A stretch of 64,000 bases of DNA from Flexistipes sp. (GTDB lineage: Bacteria; Chrysiogenota; Deferribacteres; Deferribacterales; Flexistipitaceae), in the NCBI RefSeq assembly GCF_036172515.1, contig NZ_JAXKVW010000003.1, positions 154,243-218,242 on the forward strand, written 5' to 3'. The notes beneath the pieces were generated by a model. That model did no database searches. It was not told the origin of the DNA and saw nothing but the letters and a program-made list of their open reading frames with translations. Both the position numbers and the translations under genes were made by a program. Of the stretch, positions 21,757 through 33,830 are shown piece by piece; within the stretch, counting starts at the first letter, position 1; each line of letters opens with the position of its first letter.

Positions 21757-23832
21757 GTGGCTAGAAAGTATTCGCTCGAAAGACAGCGAAATATCGGTAT
21801 CATGGCACATATTGATGCGGGTAAAACAACAACAACAGAAAGAATCCTGTTTTATACAGGTGTAAATTATAAAATCGGCGAAGTTCACGACGGTGCTGCA
21901 ACTATGGACTGGATGGAGCAGGAAAAAGAGCGTGGAATAACGATTACTTCAGCTACAACCCAATGTTTCTGGAAGGATCACAGGATTAATATTATAGACA
22001 CTCCCGGACACGTTGATTTTACTGTGGAAGTGGAAAGGTCTCTTAAGGTTCTCGATGGTTCAGTAGCAGTTTTTTGTGCGGTAGGTGGTGTTGAACCTCA
22101 GTCGGAAACAGTTTGGCGTCAGGCTGATAAATACGGTGTGCCACGGATTGCGTTTGTCAACAAAATGGACAGAGTGGGTGCAGACTACTTTAGAGTTGTT
22201 GATATGATAAAAAATCGTCTGGATGCGAGACCTTTGGTCTGTCAGCTGCCCATCGGTGTGGAGGATTCTTTTGAAGGTGTTATTGATCTTATCAGGATGA
22301 AAGGTATTGTCTGGCACGGTGAGGAGCTTGGTGCCAAATATGACTATATAGACATTCCGTCTGAATATGTTGAGCAGGCTGAAAAATACAGGGAAAGCCT
22401 TGTTGAGATGGTTTGTGAAACAGATGAAACATTGATGGAAAAATATTTTGAAGGTGAAGATATCTCCGAAGAGGAATTGGTTTCTGCAATAAGGAAAGGG
22501 ACGAATAATCTCGAATTTACTCCCGTTTTTTGTGGGAGTGCCTTTAAGAATAAAGGTGTGCAGCCTCTGCTTGATGCTGTTGTTGACTATATGCCTTCAC
22601 CACTTGATGTACCTCCCATCAAGGGAATTAAACCAGGTACTGAGGAAGAGGTTGTTAGAAGACCGGTTGATGATGATCCTTTTGCAGCGCTTGCTTTTAA
22701 GATAACAACTGATCCTTATATGGGACAGTTAACATATTTCAGAGTATATTCGGGAAGCCTCGAGGCAGGGAACTATATTTACAATGCATCCAAAGGTAAA
22801 AAAGAACGTGTTGGCAGACTTCTGAAGATGCATTCAAATAAAAGGGAAGAGATTAAAGAAATTTTTGCCGGTGATATCTGTGCCACCGTCGGTTTGAAGT
22901 TTACAACCACAGGGGATACTCTGTGTGATGAAAAGGATCCTGTAGAACTTGAGTCTATGGAATTTCCCGAGCCTGTTATCTCGGTTGCTATTGAGCCCAA
23001 AACACGCAGTGATCAGGATAAACTGTCCTCAGCTCTGGCAAAACTTGCTCAGGAAGACCCCACTTTTAAAGTAAAAGTGGATGACGAAACAGGTCAGACC
23101 ATTATATCAGGAATGGGCGAGCTGCATCTGGACATAATTGTTGACAGGCTGTTGAGAGAATTCAAGGTTGAAGCTAATGTAGGAAGTCCGCAGGTTGCTT
23201 ACAGAGAAACAATTAGAAAGACCGTTAAGCAGGAATCTAAATATATAAAACAGTCCGGTGGTAGAGGGCAGTATGGTCATGTTTGGCTGGAGCTTGAGCC
23301 TCTTGAAGCTGGCGAAGGTTTTCAGTTTGAAAATAAGATTGTGGGTGGGGCCATCCCTAAAGATTTCATCCCTGCAGTTCAAAAAGGTATCGAAGAGGCA
23401 ATGGAAGCCGGTGTTCAGGCAGGTTTTCCCGTTGTTGATGTTAAAGTAACCCTTTACGACGGATCGTTTCATGAAGTTGACTCATCAGAGATGGCTTTTA
23501 AAATTGCGGCTTCGATGGGTTTTAAGGACGGGATGAAAAAGGCCTCTCCGGTTATACTGGAGCCTATAATGAAAGTCGAAGTTGTTGTACCTGAAGAATA
23601 TATGGGTGATGTTATGGGAGATTTAAACTCCCGGAGAGGAAGAGTTGAAGGTATGGATTCCAGAGGCAATACTCAGGTTATAAACAGTTATGTTCCGCTT
23701 AAAGAGATGTTCGGCTATGCTACGAACCTGAGATCATTAACGCAGGGCAGGGCTACTTATACAATGCAGTTTAGCCATTACGAGGAAGTCCCTGCGACCA
23801 TTGCTGAAGAAATTGCAAAATCAAGAGTATAG
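21757..23832 (+). CDS. fusA: Elongation factor G
   Basis: A 691-residue translocation GTPase. GTP motifs are [13 protein letters not shown] near residue 17, DTPGHVDF and NKMDR. Switch 1 contains [10 protein letters not shown]. All five domains are present and the length is normal. The start is GTG behind AGAAGGAGG. It lies between rpsG and tuf2, the classical str order. Confidence 0.98.
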   Translation: MARKYSLERQRNIGIMAHIDAGKTTTTERILFYTGVNYKIGEVHDGAATMDWMEQEKERGITITSATTQCFWKDHRINIIDTPGHVDFTVEVERSLKVLDGSVAVFCAVGGVEPQSETVWRQADKYGVPRIAFVNKMDRVGADYFRVVDMIKNRLDARPLVCQLPIGVEDSFEGVIDLIRMKGIVWHGEELGAKYDYIDIPSEYVEQAEKYRESLVEMVCETDETLMEKYFEGEDISEEELVSAIRKGTNNLEFTPVFCGSAFKNKGVQPLLDAVVDYMPSPLDVPPIKGIKPGTEEEVVRRPVDDDPFAALAFKITTDPYMGQLTYFRVYSGSLEAGNYIYNASKGKKERVGRLLKMHSNKREEIKEIFAGDICATVGLKFTTTGDTLCDEKDPVELESMEFPEPVISVAIEPKTRSDQDKLSSALAKLAQEDPTFKVKVDDETGQTIISGMGELHLDIIVDRLLREFKVEANVGSPQVAYRETIRKTVKQESKYIKQSGGRGQYGHVWLELEPLEAGEGFQFENKIVGGAIPKDFIPAVQKGIEEAMEAGVQAGFPVVDVKVTLYDGSFHEVDSSEMAFKIAASMGFKDGMKKASPVILEPIMKVEVVVPEEYMGDVMGDLNSRRGRVEGMDSRGNTQVINSYVPLKEMFGYATNLRSLTQGRATYTMQFSHYEEVPATIAEEIAKSRV

Positions 23833-23847
23833 AGTCAGGAGGAAAGG

Positions 23848-25038
<1,191 letters not shown>

Positions 25039-25050
25039 TAGAGGTATATA

Positions 25051-25359
25051 ATGGCTGAACAAAAGATACGAATAAAATTAAAAGGCTACGATCATAAAAT
25101 ACTGGATAAAGCAGTAAAGGATATAGTCAGCACGGCCAAGAGGACGGGGGCACAAACGGTGGGCCCTATACCATTGCCCACGAAAAAGGAAAAATTTACA
25201 GTCCTGAAATCTCCCCATGTCAACAAGAAGGCGAGAGACCAGTTTGAAATCAGGACTCACAAGAGACTTGTTGATATTTTTGAGCACAACCCACAAACTA
25301 TTGATGCACTTATGAAGCTGGAGTTATCAGCTGGTGTGGATGTTGAAATAAAACTATAA
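25051..25359 (+). CDS. rpsJ: 30S ribosomal protein S10
   Basis: A 102-residue 30S head protein that also serves as the NusE transcription antitermination partner. [20 protein letters not shown] is the conserved loop region. AGAGG lies upstream of the ATG. Only 12 nt separate it from tuf2, leaving no room for the long S10 leader used by L4 in E. coli. Confidence 0.97.
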   Translation: MAEQKIRIKLKGYDHKILDKAVKDIVSTAKRTGAQTVGPIPLPTKKEKFTVLKSPHVNKKARDQFEIRTHKRLVDIFEHNPQTIDALMKLELSAGVDVEIKL

Positions 25360-25374
25360 AGGTAGGGCAGGTCA

Positions 25375-26019
25375 ATGTTTAAGGCAATATTAGGAAAAAA
25401 AATAGGGATGAGTCAGATTTTTACTCCTGAAGGTAAAGTAATTCCTGTTACAGTTATTGAGGCAGGCCCTTGCACAGTGGTACAGAAGAAAAACGTAGCC
25501 AGCGACGGCTACAATGCTTTACAAATGGGGTATCAAAAGATTAAAAAAGTTAAAAATGTAACCAAGCCTATGTTGGGACATTTTAAGAAAAACAATCTTG
25601 AGCCTTTTAAGGTACTCAAAGAGGTGAAGGTTGAAAATCCTGACGAGTTTGAGATAGGTCAGGAAGTTACAGTGGAAGCCTTTGTAGAAGGTGACGTAGT
25701 CGATGTGCAGGGAAAATCTATCGGTAAAGGATTCCAGGGTGTCATGAAAAGGTATAACTTTGGCGGCGGCCCTGCTTCGCACGGTTCGAATTTTCACCGT
25801 GAACCCGGTTCGATCGGTATGTGTGAAATGCCGGCTGAAACACCAAAAGGAAGAAAAATGCCGGGAAGAATGGGCGGTAAAAAAGTTTCCGTTCAGGGAA
25901 TCAAAGTAGTTAGAGTTATGCCGGAGAAAAATCTGTTGTTAGTAGCCGGAGCTGTTCCCGGGCATAAAAATTCCACTGTATTTTTAAGGGAATCTACTAA
26001 GAAACAAAAAAGTAATTAG
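25375..26019 (+). CDS. rplC: 50S ribosomal protein L3
   Basis: A 214-residue large-subunit protein near the peptidyl transferase centre. It begins MFKAILGKKIGMSQIF. The long extension GKGFQGVMKRYNFGGGPASH is conserved, including the Gln that PrmB methylates in E. coli. It lies 15 nt after rpsJ. Confidence 0.97.
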   Translation: MFKAILGKKIGMSQIFTPEGKVIPVTVIEAGPCTVVQKKNVASDGYNALQMGYQKIKKVKNVTKPMLGHFKKNNLEPFKVLKEVKVENPDEFEIGQEVTVEAFVEGDVVDVQGKSIGKGFQGVMKRYNFGGGPASHGSNFHREPGSIGMCEMPAETPKGRKMPGRMGGKKVSVQGIKVVRVMPEKNLLLVAGAVPGHKNSTVFLRESTKKQKSN

Positions 26020-26027
26020 AGGTCGTT

Positions 26028-26654
26028 ATGAGCAAATTGGATGTTATAAATACGAATGCAGACAAAGTGGATGAATTGGATATATCCGAACAGTTGATGG
26101 ATTATCCGGAAAAACCCTGGCTTGTTCATGAGGTTGTTAAAATGCAGCTCGCAGGCAGAAGAGCCGGAACACACGCCACAAAAAACAGGGCTAATATATC
26201 CGGAGGCGGTAAGAAACCCTGGAGGCAAAAAGGTACAGGCAGGGCAAGAGCAGGCTCATCCAGGTCCCCTCTTTGGGTCGGCGGTGCCACAATGTTTGGT
26301 CCTCAGCCCCGCAGTTATGCATATAAGATGCCCAAAAAGAAAGTTAGATCGGCTTTAAAATCTGCCTTTAGTTCAAAGCTTAAAGATGGTAGCGTGAAGG
26401 TTTTTGATAAACTTGCTACTGAAAACGGCAAAACTAAAGAAGCTGCTGAGATTTTGGCAAAATCGCAAGCCGAAAGAAACGTGCTTGTCCTCTTTACAGA
26501 GTACGATGAAAAGATGATAAAAGCATTTAGAAATATCCCTTATGTAAAGTTGTTGAATGTGCAAGGATTAAATGTGTACGACACAGTACATGCTGAAAAT
26601 ATTTTGATGTCTCAGGAATGCCTTCAAAATGTTATGGAGGTACTGGAAAAATGA
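26028..26654 (+). CDS. rplD: 50S ribosomal protein L4
   Basis: A 208-residue protein lining the exit tunnel. The tunnel loop GGGKKPWRQKGTGRARAGSS is conserved. The stop codon overlaps the rplW start as ATGA. AGAGG precedes the ATG. Confidence 0.97.
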   Translation: MSKLDVINTNADKVDELDISEQLMDYPEKPWLVHEVVKMQLAGRRAGTHATKNRANISGGGKKPWRQKGTGRARAGSSRSPLWVGGATMFGPQPRSYAYKMPKKKVRSALKSAFSSKLKDGSVKVFDKLATENGKTKEAAEILAKSQAERNVLVLFTEYDEKMIKAFRNIPYVKLLNVQGLNVYDTVHAENILMSQECLQNVMEVLEK

Positions 26655-26932
26655 TATCCGTTTATGATGTAATTAAAAAGCCTTTGATTACGGAAAAGGC
26701 CGTGAGCCTTAAGGAAGATCAGAACCAAGTCGTATTTTCGGTTCATCCGCAGGCTAACAAAGTACAAATAAAACAAGCTGTGGAAGAGCTTTTTGAAGTT
26801 AAGGTTAAAGATGTAAAGACCATGAATTTTAAGGGCAAAAAGAAGCGTTTCGGCCTAACTCTGGGAAGAAGAGACGACTGGAAAAAAGCGGTGGTTATGT
26901 TAGAAGAAGATCAAAAGCTTGAGTTTGTTTAA
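26651..26932 (+). CDS. rplW: 50S ribosomal protein L23
   Basis: A 93-residue protein at the tunnel exit, a docking site for SRP and trigger factor. It starts MISVYDVIKKPLITEKAV. The ATG at 26651 is chosen because it overlaps the rplD stop (ATGA), has GGAGG 9 nt upstream and gives the usual length. An upstream in-frame ATG lies inside rplD. Confidence 0.96.
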   Translation: MISVYDVIKKPLITEKAVSLKEDQNQVVFSVHPQANKVQIKQAVEELFEVKVKDVKTMNFKGKKKRFGLTLGRRDDWKKAVVMLEEDQKLEFV

Positions 26933-26944
26933 GAGAGGAATGTT

Positions 26945-27769
26945 ATGGGTGTTAAAAAATATAAACCAACGTCACCTGGTGTCAGGTTCAGAACGAATGA
27001 TGATTATTCCAATGTAACTGCTGAGAAGCCTGAAAAGTCATTGGTTAAACCTCTGGCTAAAAAAGGTGGAAGAAACAGTTACGGAAGGATTACCGTCAGG
27101 CATAAAGGCGGTGGAAACAAGAGGCTTTACAGAGTAATTGACTTTAAGAGGAATAAGATTGATGTCCCCGGTGTCGTTAAAACAATAGAATATGATCCTA
27201 ACAGAAGTGCAAGGATTGCACTGGTTGTGTATGCTGATGGAGAAAAAAGATATATTCTTGCTCCTATCGGGCTGAAAGTGGGAGATCATGTTTTAAGTGG
27301 TAAAGATGCCGATATAAAGCCCGGCAACTCACTGCTGCTGAAAGAAATCCCCGTTGGGACAGTGTTGCACAATGTGGAACTCAGGCCTGGTAAAGGCGGC
27401 CAGCTGGCAAGGTCTGCCGGTACATATTCCCAGCTTCTTTCAAAGGAGAAAGGGTATTGCCACGTGAGACTGCCGTCCGGTGAAATCAGACTGGTAAATG
27501 CCGAATGCAGGGCAACAGTCGGCCAGGTTAGCAATCCTGAACATGAAAATCTGTCTGTTGGTAAAGCCGGAAAGAACAGATGGTTTGGAATACGCCCAAG
27601 TGTACGCGGCGTTGCCATGAACCCGATCGACCATCCTCACGGTGGTGGTGAAGGCAGAACAAGCGGCGGCAGACACCCTGTTACGCCATGGGGTAAACCA
27701 ACTAAGGGTTATAAAACTAGAAAGAGTAACAAGCCGACAAATAAATATATTATTTCAAGGCGTAGATAA
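26945..27769 (+). CDS. rplB: 50S ribosomal protein L2
   Basis: A 274-residue protein that contacts the peptidyl transferase centre and the subunit bridge. The conserved C-terminal segment [20 protein letters not shown] contains the functionally important His. It lies 12 nt after rplW. Confidence 0.97.
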   Translation: MGVKKYKPTSPGVRFRTNDDYSNVTAEKPEKSLVKPLAKKGGRNSYGRITVRHKGGGNKRLYRVIDFKRNKIDVPGVVKTIEYDPNRSARIALVVYADGEKRYILAPIGLKVGDHVLSGKDADIKPGNSLLLKEIPVGTVLHNVELRPGKGGQLARSAGTYSQLLSKEKGYCHVRLPSGEIRLVNAECRATVGQVSNPEHENLSVGKAGKNRWFGIRPSVRGVAMNPIDHPHGGGEGRTSGGRHPVTPWGKPTKGYKTRKSNKPTNKYIISRRR

Positions 27770-27780
27770 AGGAGGATAAC

Positions 27781-28059
27781 GTGCCGAGATCCCTCAAAAA
27801 AGGACCGTTTATAGATGATCATTTGCTGGATAAGGTAAATACAGCAAAAGAGAAAGGGGATAAGAAGGTTATTAAAACCTGGTCAAGAAGAAGTACGATT
27901 CTGCCTGAAATGGTGGGTTTGACATTTGCAGTACATAATGGTAACAAATTTATCCCTGTTTATGTAACTGAAAATATGGTCGGTCACAAGCTCGGTGAGT
28001 TTGCTTTGACGCGTACGTTTCGCGGCCATAAAAAAGACGATAAAAAAGTTAAGAGATAG
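27781..28059 (+). CDS. rpsS: 30S ribosomal protein S19
   Basis: A 92-residue protein that forms a head complex with S13. It starts [19 protein letters not shown] and ends with the typical [17 protein letters not shown] region. The start is GTG with AAAGGAGG upstream. Confidence 0.97.
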   Translation: MPRSLKKGPFIDDHLLDKVNTAKEKGDKKVIKTWSRRSTILPEMVGLTFAVHNGNKFIPVYVTENMVGHKLGEFALTRTFRGHKKDDKKVKR

Positions 28060-28070
28060 GTGGGATGATC

Positions 28071-28403
28071 ATGGATGTTCAAGCTAAAGGAAGGTATGTA
28101 AGAGTATCTCCCAGAAAAGCTCGTCTCGTAGCTGACTTAGTAAGAGGCAAAAGCGCAGAAGCCGCGATAGATATTCTTAATTTTACTCCTAAGAAAGCGG
28201 CGAAAGATATTACGAAGGTTATCAAATCTGCGGTTTCAAACGCTGAAGAAAATCATGGCGTGAGAGATGTTTCCGGATTGAAGATAAAGGAAATCAGAGT
28301 TGACGGCGGTCCTATTCTGAAAAGATATATGCCGAGAGCCTACGGCCGTGCGACTATGATACGCAAAAGGACCAGTCACATAACAGTTGTTTTGTCGGAA
28401 TAG
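28071..28403 (+). CDS. rplV: 50S ribosomal protein L22
   Basis: A 110-residue exit-tunnel protein: [20 protein letters not shown] near the start, and the tunnel hairpin region [20 protein letters not shown] near the end. The ATG at 28071 is preferred because AGGTGGG (28058-28064) abuts another ATG at 28065 with no spacer. Confidence 0.95.
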   Translation: MDVQAKGRYVRVSPRKARLVADLVRGKSAEAAIDILNFTPKKAAKDITKVIKSAVSNAEENHGVRDVSGLKIKEIRVDGGPILKRYMPRAYGRATMIRKRTSHITVVLSE

Positions 28404-28416
28404 TGGAGGTGAAATA

Positions 28417-29076
28417 GTGGGGCAAAAAGTACATCCTGTGGGAATTCGGATTGGAGTTAATAAAAACTGGAAGTCCGTTTGGTATGCAGGTAAAAGAGAA
28501 TACAGAAAAAATCTTATGGAAGATCTTAAAATCAGAGATTTTCTTAAAAAAAGGCTGAAACAGGCCGGGGTGTCTTCAGTTGATATAGAAAGGATGGGCT
28601 CTAAACTTAAAATAACTCTCAATACAAGCAGACCCGGGATTGTTATAGGCAAGAAAGGGGCTGAGATAGAGAAACTGAAAAAGGAGCTCAATAAGTTCAC
28701 TGCTGCTGATGTACAGGTTGGTATCAGGGAAATTAAAAAACCTGAAACCGATGCACAGTTAATCGCTGACAACATAGGTTTCCAGTTGATCAGAAGGGTT
28801 GCCTTCCGTAGGGCAATGAAAAAGGCCGTACTGCAGGCTATGAAAGCCGGAGCTCAGGGGATAAAAGTAATGTCATCCGGGCGACTTGCCGGATCCGATA
28901 TGGCTAGAACCGAATGGTACATAAGAGGCAGAGTTCCTCTTCAAACTCTGAGAGCAGATATTGAATACGGTTATTCCGAAGCCTTGACCACATATGGGAT
29001 AATCGGTGTTAAGGTCTGGCTTTTTAAAGGTGAAATAATTGAAGCTAAGAATAATAGTAGTGCAGAGGTAGATTAA
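28417..29076 (+). CDS. rpsC: 30S ribosomal protein S3
   Basis: A 219-residue mRNA-entry protein beginning [18 protein letters not shown]. The KH domain carries the GKKG loop in [20 protein letters not shown]. The C-terminal domain has [20 protein letters not shown]. The GTG at 28417 is chosen because TGGAGG lies upstream and the protein starts at the conserved GQKVHP. Confidence 0.96.
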   Translation: MGQKVHPVGIRIGVNKNWKSVWYAGKREYRKNLMEDLKIRDFLKKRLKQAGVSSVDIERMGSKLKITLNTSRPGIVIGKKGAEIEKLKKELNKFTAADVQVGIREIKKPETDAQLIADNIGFQLIRRVAFRRAMKKAVLQAMKAGAQGIKVMSSGRLAGSDMARTEWYIRGRVPLQTLRADIEYGYSEALTTYGIIGVKVWLFKGEIIEAKNNSSAEVD

Positions 29077-29078
29077 TC

Positions 29079-29507
29079 ATGTTAATGCCAAAAAAGTTAA
29101 AATACCGAAAACAGTTTAAAGGCAGGATCAAAGGAAAGGCCACAAAAGGCAATTCCATAGAATTTGGTGAGTACGGTTTGCAGGCCACCCAGAAAGGGAA
29201 GATTACCAGCAGGCAGATAGAAGCTGCCAGGATTGCTATCAACAGGTCTTTACGTAGAGGAGGAAAGGTATTTATACGTGTTTTTCCCCATAAGCCAATT
29301 ACTCAGAGACCTGCTGAAACAAGAATGGGTAAAGGTAAAGGCGCTGTGGAATTCTATGTAGCTCCCATAAAAGAAGGTACAATATTGTACGAAGTACGCG
29401 GAGTTTCAGAAGAGAAAGCGCAGGAAGCTTTGAGACTTGCTTCCCACAAACTCCCTGTAAAGTGTAAGTTTGTCAGAAAATCACAGGTTGAAGGAGGCGA
29501 AGAATGA
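29079..29507 (+). CDS. rplP: 50S ribosomal protein L16
   Basis: A 142-residue protein at the A-site side of the large subunit. It starts [19 protein letters not shown] and includes [20 protein letters not shown], containing the Arg region hydroxylated in E. coli. It overlaps rpmC by 4 nt (ATGA). Confidence 0.97.
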   Translation: MLMPKKLKYRKQFKGRIKGKATKGNSIEFGEYGLQATQKGKITSRQIEAARIAINRSLRRGGKVFIRVFPHKPITQRPAETRMGKGKGAVEFYVAPIKEGTILYEVRGVSEEKAQEALRLASHKLPVKCKFVRKSQVEGGEE

Positions 29508-29698
29508 AGCCTTCAGAGATAAGAGAAATGACAGCTAATGAAATAGAAAATAAGGAAAAAGAGCTTCGTGAAGATTTGTTCAGACTCAAATTTAAACTGG
29601 CAACCGGAGAGCTGGAAGATACGTCGAAAATTAAGTTGACGCGCAGAGATATCGCCAGATTGAAAACAATCTTAAAAGAGAAAAAAGCAGAGGTATAA
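29504..29698 (+). CDS. rpmC: 50S ribosomal protein L29
   Basis: A 64-residue helical protein at the tunnel exit: [20 protein letters not shown] and [27 protein letters not shown] lies upstream, inside rplP. Confidence 0.96.
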   Translation: MKPSEIREMTANEIENKEKELREDLFRLKFKLATGELEDTSKIKLTRRDIARLKTILKEKKAEV

Positions 29699-29699
29699 G

Positions 29700-29975
29700 A
29701 TGCAGGAAAGAGGTGTAAGAAAAACAAGAAAGGGCGTTGTTACCAGTAATAAAATGGACAAAACGATCGTTGTCAAAGTTGAAGGGCTAAAGCTTCACAG
29801 CAGATATCAAAAGTATATTAAAAGAAGCAAAGAGTTTAAAGCTCATGATCCGAACAATGAGTGTCAAGTGGGCGATATAGTGGAAATTATGGAAACAAGA
29901 CCTATCAGCAAAACCAAACGCTGGAGATTTGTAAAGTTGATAGAACGTCCGATTGGGGCTGCAGATAATAGTTAA
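29700..29975 (+). CDS. rpsQ: 30S ribosomal protein S17
   Basis: A 91-residue OB-fold protein: [20 protein letters not shown] and the C-terminal [19 protein letters not shown] signature. The ATG lies one base after the rpmC stop. Confidence 0.96.
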   Translation: MQERGVRKTRKGVVTSNKMDKTIVVKVEGLKLHSRYQKYIKRSKEFKAHDPNNECQVGDIVEIMETRPISKTKRWRFVKLIERPIGAADNS

Positions 29976-29994
29976 ATAGTTTAGGGGTATAAAT

Positions 29995-30363
29995 ATGATT
30001 CAGATACAATCTAATCTAAAAGTGGCAGATAACTCTGGTGCGAGAGAAATACAGTGTATTAAAGTGCTTGGTGGCTCAAAAAAGAAATACGGCAGAATTG
30101 GTGATGTTATAGTTGCGAGTGTAAAAGATGCCATACCTGACAGTAATGTTAAAAAAGGCTCTGTTGTCAAGGCAGTAATAGTTAGGACAAGAAAAGAGAA
30201 CAGGCGTACAGACGGAACCTATATCAAATTTGATGATAATGCTGCCGTTTTGATTAACAAAAATAACGAGCCACTTGGTACACGTGTTTTCGGCCCTGTT
30301 GCAAGGGATTTGAGAGCTAAGGGATTTGTAAAAATAGTCTCCATGGCTCCTGAGGTACTTTAG
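29995..30363 (+). CDS. rplN: 50S ribosomal protein L14
   Basis: A 122-residue protein starting [20 protein letters not shown]. The family pattern [20 protein letters not shown] is present, and it ends in [14 protein letters not shown] lies before the ATG. It heads the spc gene set. Confidence 0.97.
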   Translation: MIQIQSNLKVADNSGAREIQCIKVLGGSKKKYGRIGDVIVASVKDAIPDSNVKKGSVVKAVIVRTRKENRRTDGTYIKFDDNAAVLINKNNEPLGTRVFGPVARDLRAKGFVKIVSMAPEVL

Positions 30364-30372
30364 GAGGTAATA

Positions 30373-30705
30373 ATGGCATTGGTAAAATATAAACTGAAAA
30401 AAAATGATCCTGTTATTGTTAAAGTAGGAAAAGACAGGGGCAAAAAGTCTAAAATACTTAAAGTTGACAAAAAAAACGCTAAGTTATTTTTAGAGGATGT
30501 CAATGTAGTAAAGAGGCACACAAAACCGAATCCTATGGATCCGGACGGCGGAATTCATGAAAAAGAGATGCCGATAGACATTTCAAATGCAATGTATTAC
30601 TGCAAAAAATGTGACTCCGGCGTGCGGCTAGGTATAAAAGTCCTCGGCTCCGGACAGAAACAGCGATTTTGCAAGTCATGCGGCGAAATTGTCGATAAAG
30701 ATTAA
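30373..30705 (+). CDS. rplX: 50S ribosomal protein L24, with C-terminal zinc ribbon
   Basis: A 110-residue assembly-initiator protein. The KOW motif lies near the N terminus ([20 protein letters not shown]). The C-terminal part has two CxxC pairs (CKKC and CKSC), so this L24 probably binds zinc, as in some bacterial lineages but not E. coli. GGAGG precedes the ATG. Confidence 0.96.
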   Translation: MALVKYKLKKNDPVIVKVGKDRGKKSKILKVDKKNAKLFLEDVNVVKRHTKPNPMDPDGGIHEKEMPIDISNAMYYCKKCDSGVRLGIKVLGSGQKQRFCKSCGEIVDKD

Positions 30706-30719
30706 TAGAGAGGTATAGG

Positions 30720-31262
30720 ATGTCTGTTTTGAAGGAAAAATACAGAAATGAAGTGATTCCACACCTGCAAAGCAAGTTTGGGTATAAGAATGTGATGCAG
30801 ATACCTAAGATAGAAAAAGTTGTTCTTAATATGGGTGTTGGAGAGGCTATTGGTAATCCTAAAATTCTGGAAAATGCTGTTAGTGATATGACAATGATTG
30901 CCGGTCAAAAACCGGTTGTTACCAAAGCCAAAAAATCAATTGCCGGATTTAAGCTGAGAGAAGGTATGCCTATAGGGTGTAAAGTCACACTAAGAGGTGA
31001 AAGGGCTTATGAATTTTTAAACCGCCTTATCAATGTTGCTTTGGCCAGAGTGAGGGATTTCTCCGGTGTAAACCCTAAATCTTTTGATGGAAGGGGAAAT
31101 TATGCTCTCGGACTTAAAGAGCAAATTGTTTTTCCGGAAATTGATTATGATAAAATTGATAAAATTAGAGGTTTTGATGTTATTATAACTACAACAGCAC
31201 AAACAGACGAGGAAGCAAGAGAGCTTCTAAGGGCACTTGGAATGCCATTTGCAGAAAGTTAG
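30720..31262 (+). CDS. rplE: 50S ribosomal protein L5
   Basis: A 180-residue 5S rRNA-binding protein: [39 protein letters not shown] and the C-terminal [20 protein letters not shown]. Length and order are normal. Confidence 0.97.
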   Translation: MSVLKEKYRNEVIPHLQSKFGYKNVMQIPKIEKVVLNMGVGEAIGNPKILENAVSDMTMIAGQKPVVTKAKKSIAGFKLREGMPIGCKVTLRGERAYEFLNRLINVALARVRDFSGVNPKSFDGRGNYALGLKEQIVFPEIDYDKIDKIRGFDVIITTTAQTDEEARELLRALGMPFAES

Positions 31263-31271
31263 GAGGAAATT

Positions 31272-31457
31272 GTGGCAAAAACATCGAAATATTACTCAGC
31301 AATGAGAAAGAAAAAATTTAAGGTAAGAGAATATAGCAGGTGCCCCATTTGCGGCAGAGCAAGATCTTACATAAGAAGGTTTGATATGTGCAGGATTTGT
31401 TTCAGGCAGCTGGCAAATGAGGGGATGATACCTGGTGTGAAAAAAGCAAGCTGGTAA
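31272..31457 (+). CDS. rpsN: 30S ribosomal protein S14, zinc-binding (type Z)
   Basis: A 61-residue short form with four Cys in [20 protein letters not shown], the zinc-binding S14 type. The start is GTG behind AGGAGG. It lies between rplE and rpsH. Confidence 0.97.
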   Translation: MAKTSKYYSAMRKKKFKVREYSRCPICGRARSYIRRFDMCRICFRQLANEGMIPGVKKASW

Positions 31458-31498
31458 GCAGCTTGGATATCGATTACCTCGAAAAAAGGAGATGAATT

Positions 31499-31897
31499 AT
31501 GGTAATGACTGATCCAGTATCGGATATGCTGGCACGTATCAGAAACGCAAATATGGTGAATCATCAGCAGGTTAGTTTGCCATATTCCAAATTAAAAGAA
31601 TCAATTCTGGAAATAATGAAAAACGAAGGGTATATTAAGAACTATCGTGTAGAGACAGAAAACAATAAGAGCACGATTAATGTCCTTCTGAAGTATTCCG
31701 AATTGGGTGATCCGGTTATTAAAGGCCTTAAAAAAGTTAGTAAACCGGGCAGACGACAATACGTAAAATCAAAAAATCTCAGCCCTGTACTTGGTGGACT
31801 GGGCACAGGAATCGTATCTACTTCCCATGGATTAAAGACCGTCAAGAATTGTATTAATGAAAAAATCGGCGGTGAATATCTGTGTCAAATCTGGTAA
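31499..31897 (+). CDS. rpsH: 30S ribosomal protein S8
   Basis: A 132-residue protein starting MVMTDPVSDMLARIRNANM and containing GIVSTSHGLKT near the end. In E. coli S8 represses the spc operon by binding near rplE. AAGGAG lies 7-8 nt upstream. Confidence 0.97.
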   Translation: MVMTDPVSDMLARIRNANMVNHQQVSLPYSKLKESILEIMKNEGYIKNYRVETENNKSTINVLLKYSELGDPVIKGLKKVSKPGRRQYVKSKNLSPVLGGLGTGIVSTSHGLKTVKNCINEKIGGEYLCQIW

Positions 31898-31911
31898 ATG
31901 GGGTATAAATT

Positions 31912-32448
31912 ATGTCAAGGATCGGAAAAAAACCAATAGAGATACCAAACGGTGTCAAAGTTAGTGTAAAAGATAATGTCGTAGCTGTTGAAGGACCTAA
32001 GGGCAAGCTTTCTGAACGAATTCACCCTTTGGTTGATGTAAATCTTGATGACAGCAATATTTCGGTTTCCATTAATGATGAAAGTAAGAAGAGTAGATCC
32101 CTTTACGGCTTGTCCCGGACACTTATTAACAATATGATTATAGGTGTATCCGAAGGATTCCAGCGCACACTTCTCATAGAAGGTGTAGGATACAGGGTTG
32201 CTCTAAAGGGAAAAAACTTGGATTTTTCCCTGGGTTATTCACATCCTATTGTTGTGGAACCCCCTGAAGGCATTGAATTTGCCGTTGAGGGCAATCAGAA
32301 ACTCATTGTTAAAGGTGTAAGCAAGCAACAGGTCGGCCAGGTTGCGGCTGATATAAGAAAGCTTAGAAAGCCTGAACCTTATAAAGGCAAAGGTGTTAGG
32401 TACGAGGATGAGCGTATCATAAGAAAAGCCGGCAAATCTGGAAAATAG
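31912..32448 (+). CDS. rplF: 50S ribosomal protein L6
   Basis: A 178-residue protein near the factor-binding site: MSRIGKKPIEIPNGVKVSVK and the C-terminal PEPYKGKGVRYEDERIIRKA signature. Confidence 0.97.
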   Translation: MSRIGKKPIEIPNGVKVSVKDNVVAVEGPKGKLSERIHPLVDVNLDDSNISVSINDESKKSRSLYGLSRTLINNMIIGVSEGFQRTLLIEGVGYRVALKGKNLDFSLGYSHPIVVEPPEGIEFAVEGNQKLIVKGVSKQQVGQVAADIRKLRKPEPYKGKGVRYEDERIIRKAGKSGK

Positions 32449-32459
32449 TGGGGTGAGAA

Positions 32460-32813
32460 GTGGCTAAGTTAAGCAGAAGTGAAGTCAGAAGAAAAAAACA
32501 TTTCAGAATAAGAAAAAAAATATCAGGTACAGCTGATAAACCCAGACTGTGTGTGTTTAAAAGCAATAAATATTTTTACGCACAATTGATAAATGATGAA
32601 AACGGTGTGACATTGGCATCAGCATCAAGTATAGAGAAAGACCATAGAGGTAATGCAAATAAGCAGTCTGCAACAGATGTCGGCAAGAGGATTGCCGAAA
32701 GAGCTATGGAAAAGGGCTGCAAAGAGGTTGTTTTTGACAGAAGCGGATATATTTATCACGGCAATATCAAGGCCTTTGCAGATTCTGCAAGAGAGGCCGG
32801 CCTCGAATTTTAA
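32460..32813 (+). CDS. rplR: 50S ribosomal protein L18
   Basis: A 117-residue 5S rRNA-binding protein: KPRLCVFKSNKYFYAQLIND and FDRSGYIYHGNIKAFADSAR. The start is GTG with GGGGTGAG upstream, 11 nt after rplF. Confidence 0.97.
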   Translation: MAKLSRSEVRRKKHFRIRKKISGTADKPRLCVFKSNKYFYAQLINDENGVTLASASSIEKDHRGNANKQSATDVGKRIAERAMEKGCKEVVFDRSGYIYHGNIKAFADSAREAGLEF

Positions 32814-32827
32814 ACAAGGAGGATACA

Positions 32828-33316
32828 TTGAGCACAAATGATAACCAGTTAGTGGATAAAGTTGTAAACATAGGAAGGGTTACAAAGGTTGTAAAAGGCG
32901 GTAGAATTTTCAGATTTACTGCTATTGTTGTGGTAGGCGACTACAATGGGAGAGTAGGTATAGGCCAGGGAAAAGCCCGTGAAGTACCTGATGCCATAAA
33001 AAAGGCTTCCGATGATGCCAAAAAGAATCTCGTGGAGGTTCCTGTGGTAAAGGGGACTATTCCTCACGAAACGATTGGAAAATACAGTGCGGCCGAAATT
33101 GTTATGAAGCCTGCTGCCCCCGGTACGGGTATCATTGCTGGGAGCGTTACGAGGTCGCTCTTTGAACTTGCAGGGGTTCAGAACATACTTGCTAAATCCA
33201 CACGGAGCAGAAATCCTTTGAATCTTCTTTATGCAGGATTAAACGGGCTTTTAAGTATAAGAACTCTGGAAGAAGTTGCCGCAGCAAGAGGAAAAACTGT
33301 ACAGGAAATTATCTAA
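32828..33316 (+). CDS. rpsE: 30S ribosomal protein S5
   Basis: A 162-residue protein at the mRNA entry channel: GRIFRFTAIVVVGDYNGRVG with the conserved double-Gly turn, and GTGIIAGSVTRSLFELAGVQ. The start is TTG behind AAGGAGG. The next gene is rplO directly. rpmD, usually found between them, is absent. Confidence 0.97.
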   Translation: MSTNDNQLVDKVVNIGRVTKVVKGGRIFRFTAIVVVGDYNGRVGIGQGKAREVPDAIKKASDDAKKNLVEVPVVKGTIPHETIGKYSAAEIVMKPAAPGTGIIAGSVTRSLFELAGVQNILAKSTRSRNPLNLLYAGLNGLLSIRTLEEVAAARGKTVQEII

Positions 33317-33327
33317 GAGGTGTCTAA

Positions 33328-33768
33328 ATGAATTTGCACGACTTAAAACCGGCAGATAATGCCAATAAAAACAGAAAAAGGCGCGGCAGAGGCGGCTCCA
33401 GTGGTCTTGGTACCACTTCCGGCAGAGGTCATAAGGGTCAAAAGGCAAGATCCGGAGGAGGCGTGAGGCCAGGCTTTGAAGGCGGTCAAATGCCGCTTAC
33501 CAGAAGACTGCCTAAAAGAGGTTTCGATAACTCGAAATTTGCCAAAACTGTCGAAATTGTGAATTTAGCGGATATAGAGAGAAAGTACGCAGACGGGGAA
33601 ACTGTAAACAGAGAAACACTTGTTGAAAAAAGACTTATAAAGGGTAAAAAAGATTTGATAAAAGTACTCGGTGAAGGTGATTTTTCCAAAAAATTAACGT
33701 TTGATGTTGATAAAGTATCCGGTTCTGCGGAAGAGAAGATTAAAAAAGCCGGAAGCGAGCTCAGCTGA
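33328..33768 (+). CDS. rplO: 50S ribosomal protein L15
   Basis: A 146-residue assembly protein with the Gly/Arg-rich N-terminal stretch [20 protein letters not shown] and [18 protein letters not shown]. It begins 12 nt after rpsE. Confidence 0.96.
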   Translation: MNLHDLKPADNANKNRKRRGRGGSSGLGTTSGRGHKGQKARSGGGVRPGFEGGQMPLTRRLPKRGFDNSKFAKTVEIVNLADIERKYADGETVNRETLVEKRLIKGKKDLIKVLGEGDFSKKLTFDVDKVSGSAEEKIKKAGSELS

Positions 33769-33830
33769 CGGGATATACAAATCAAAAGAATCACAGGAAC
33801 GCGGAAATATAATATTTATTGAGGTTATTA

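Noticed and set aside
25039..25050. S10-operon leader for L4 autoregulation
   Set aside because: Only 12 nt separate tuf2 and rpsJ, so no E. coli-type leader can fit.
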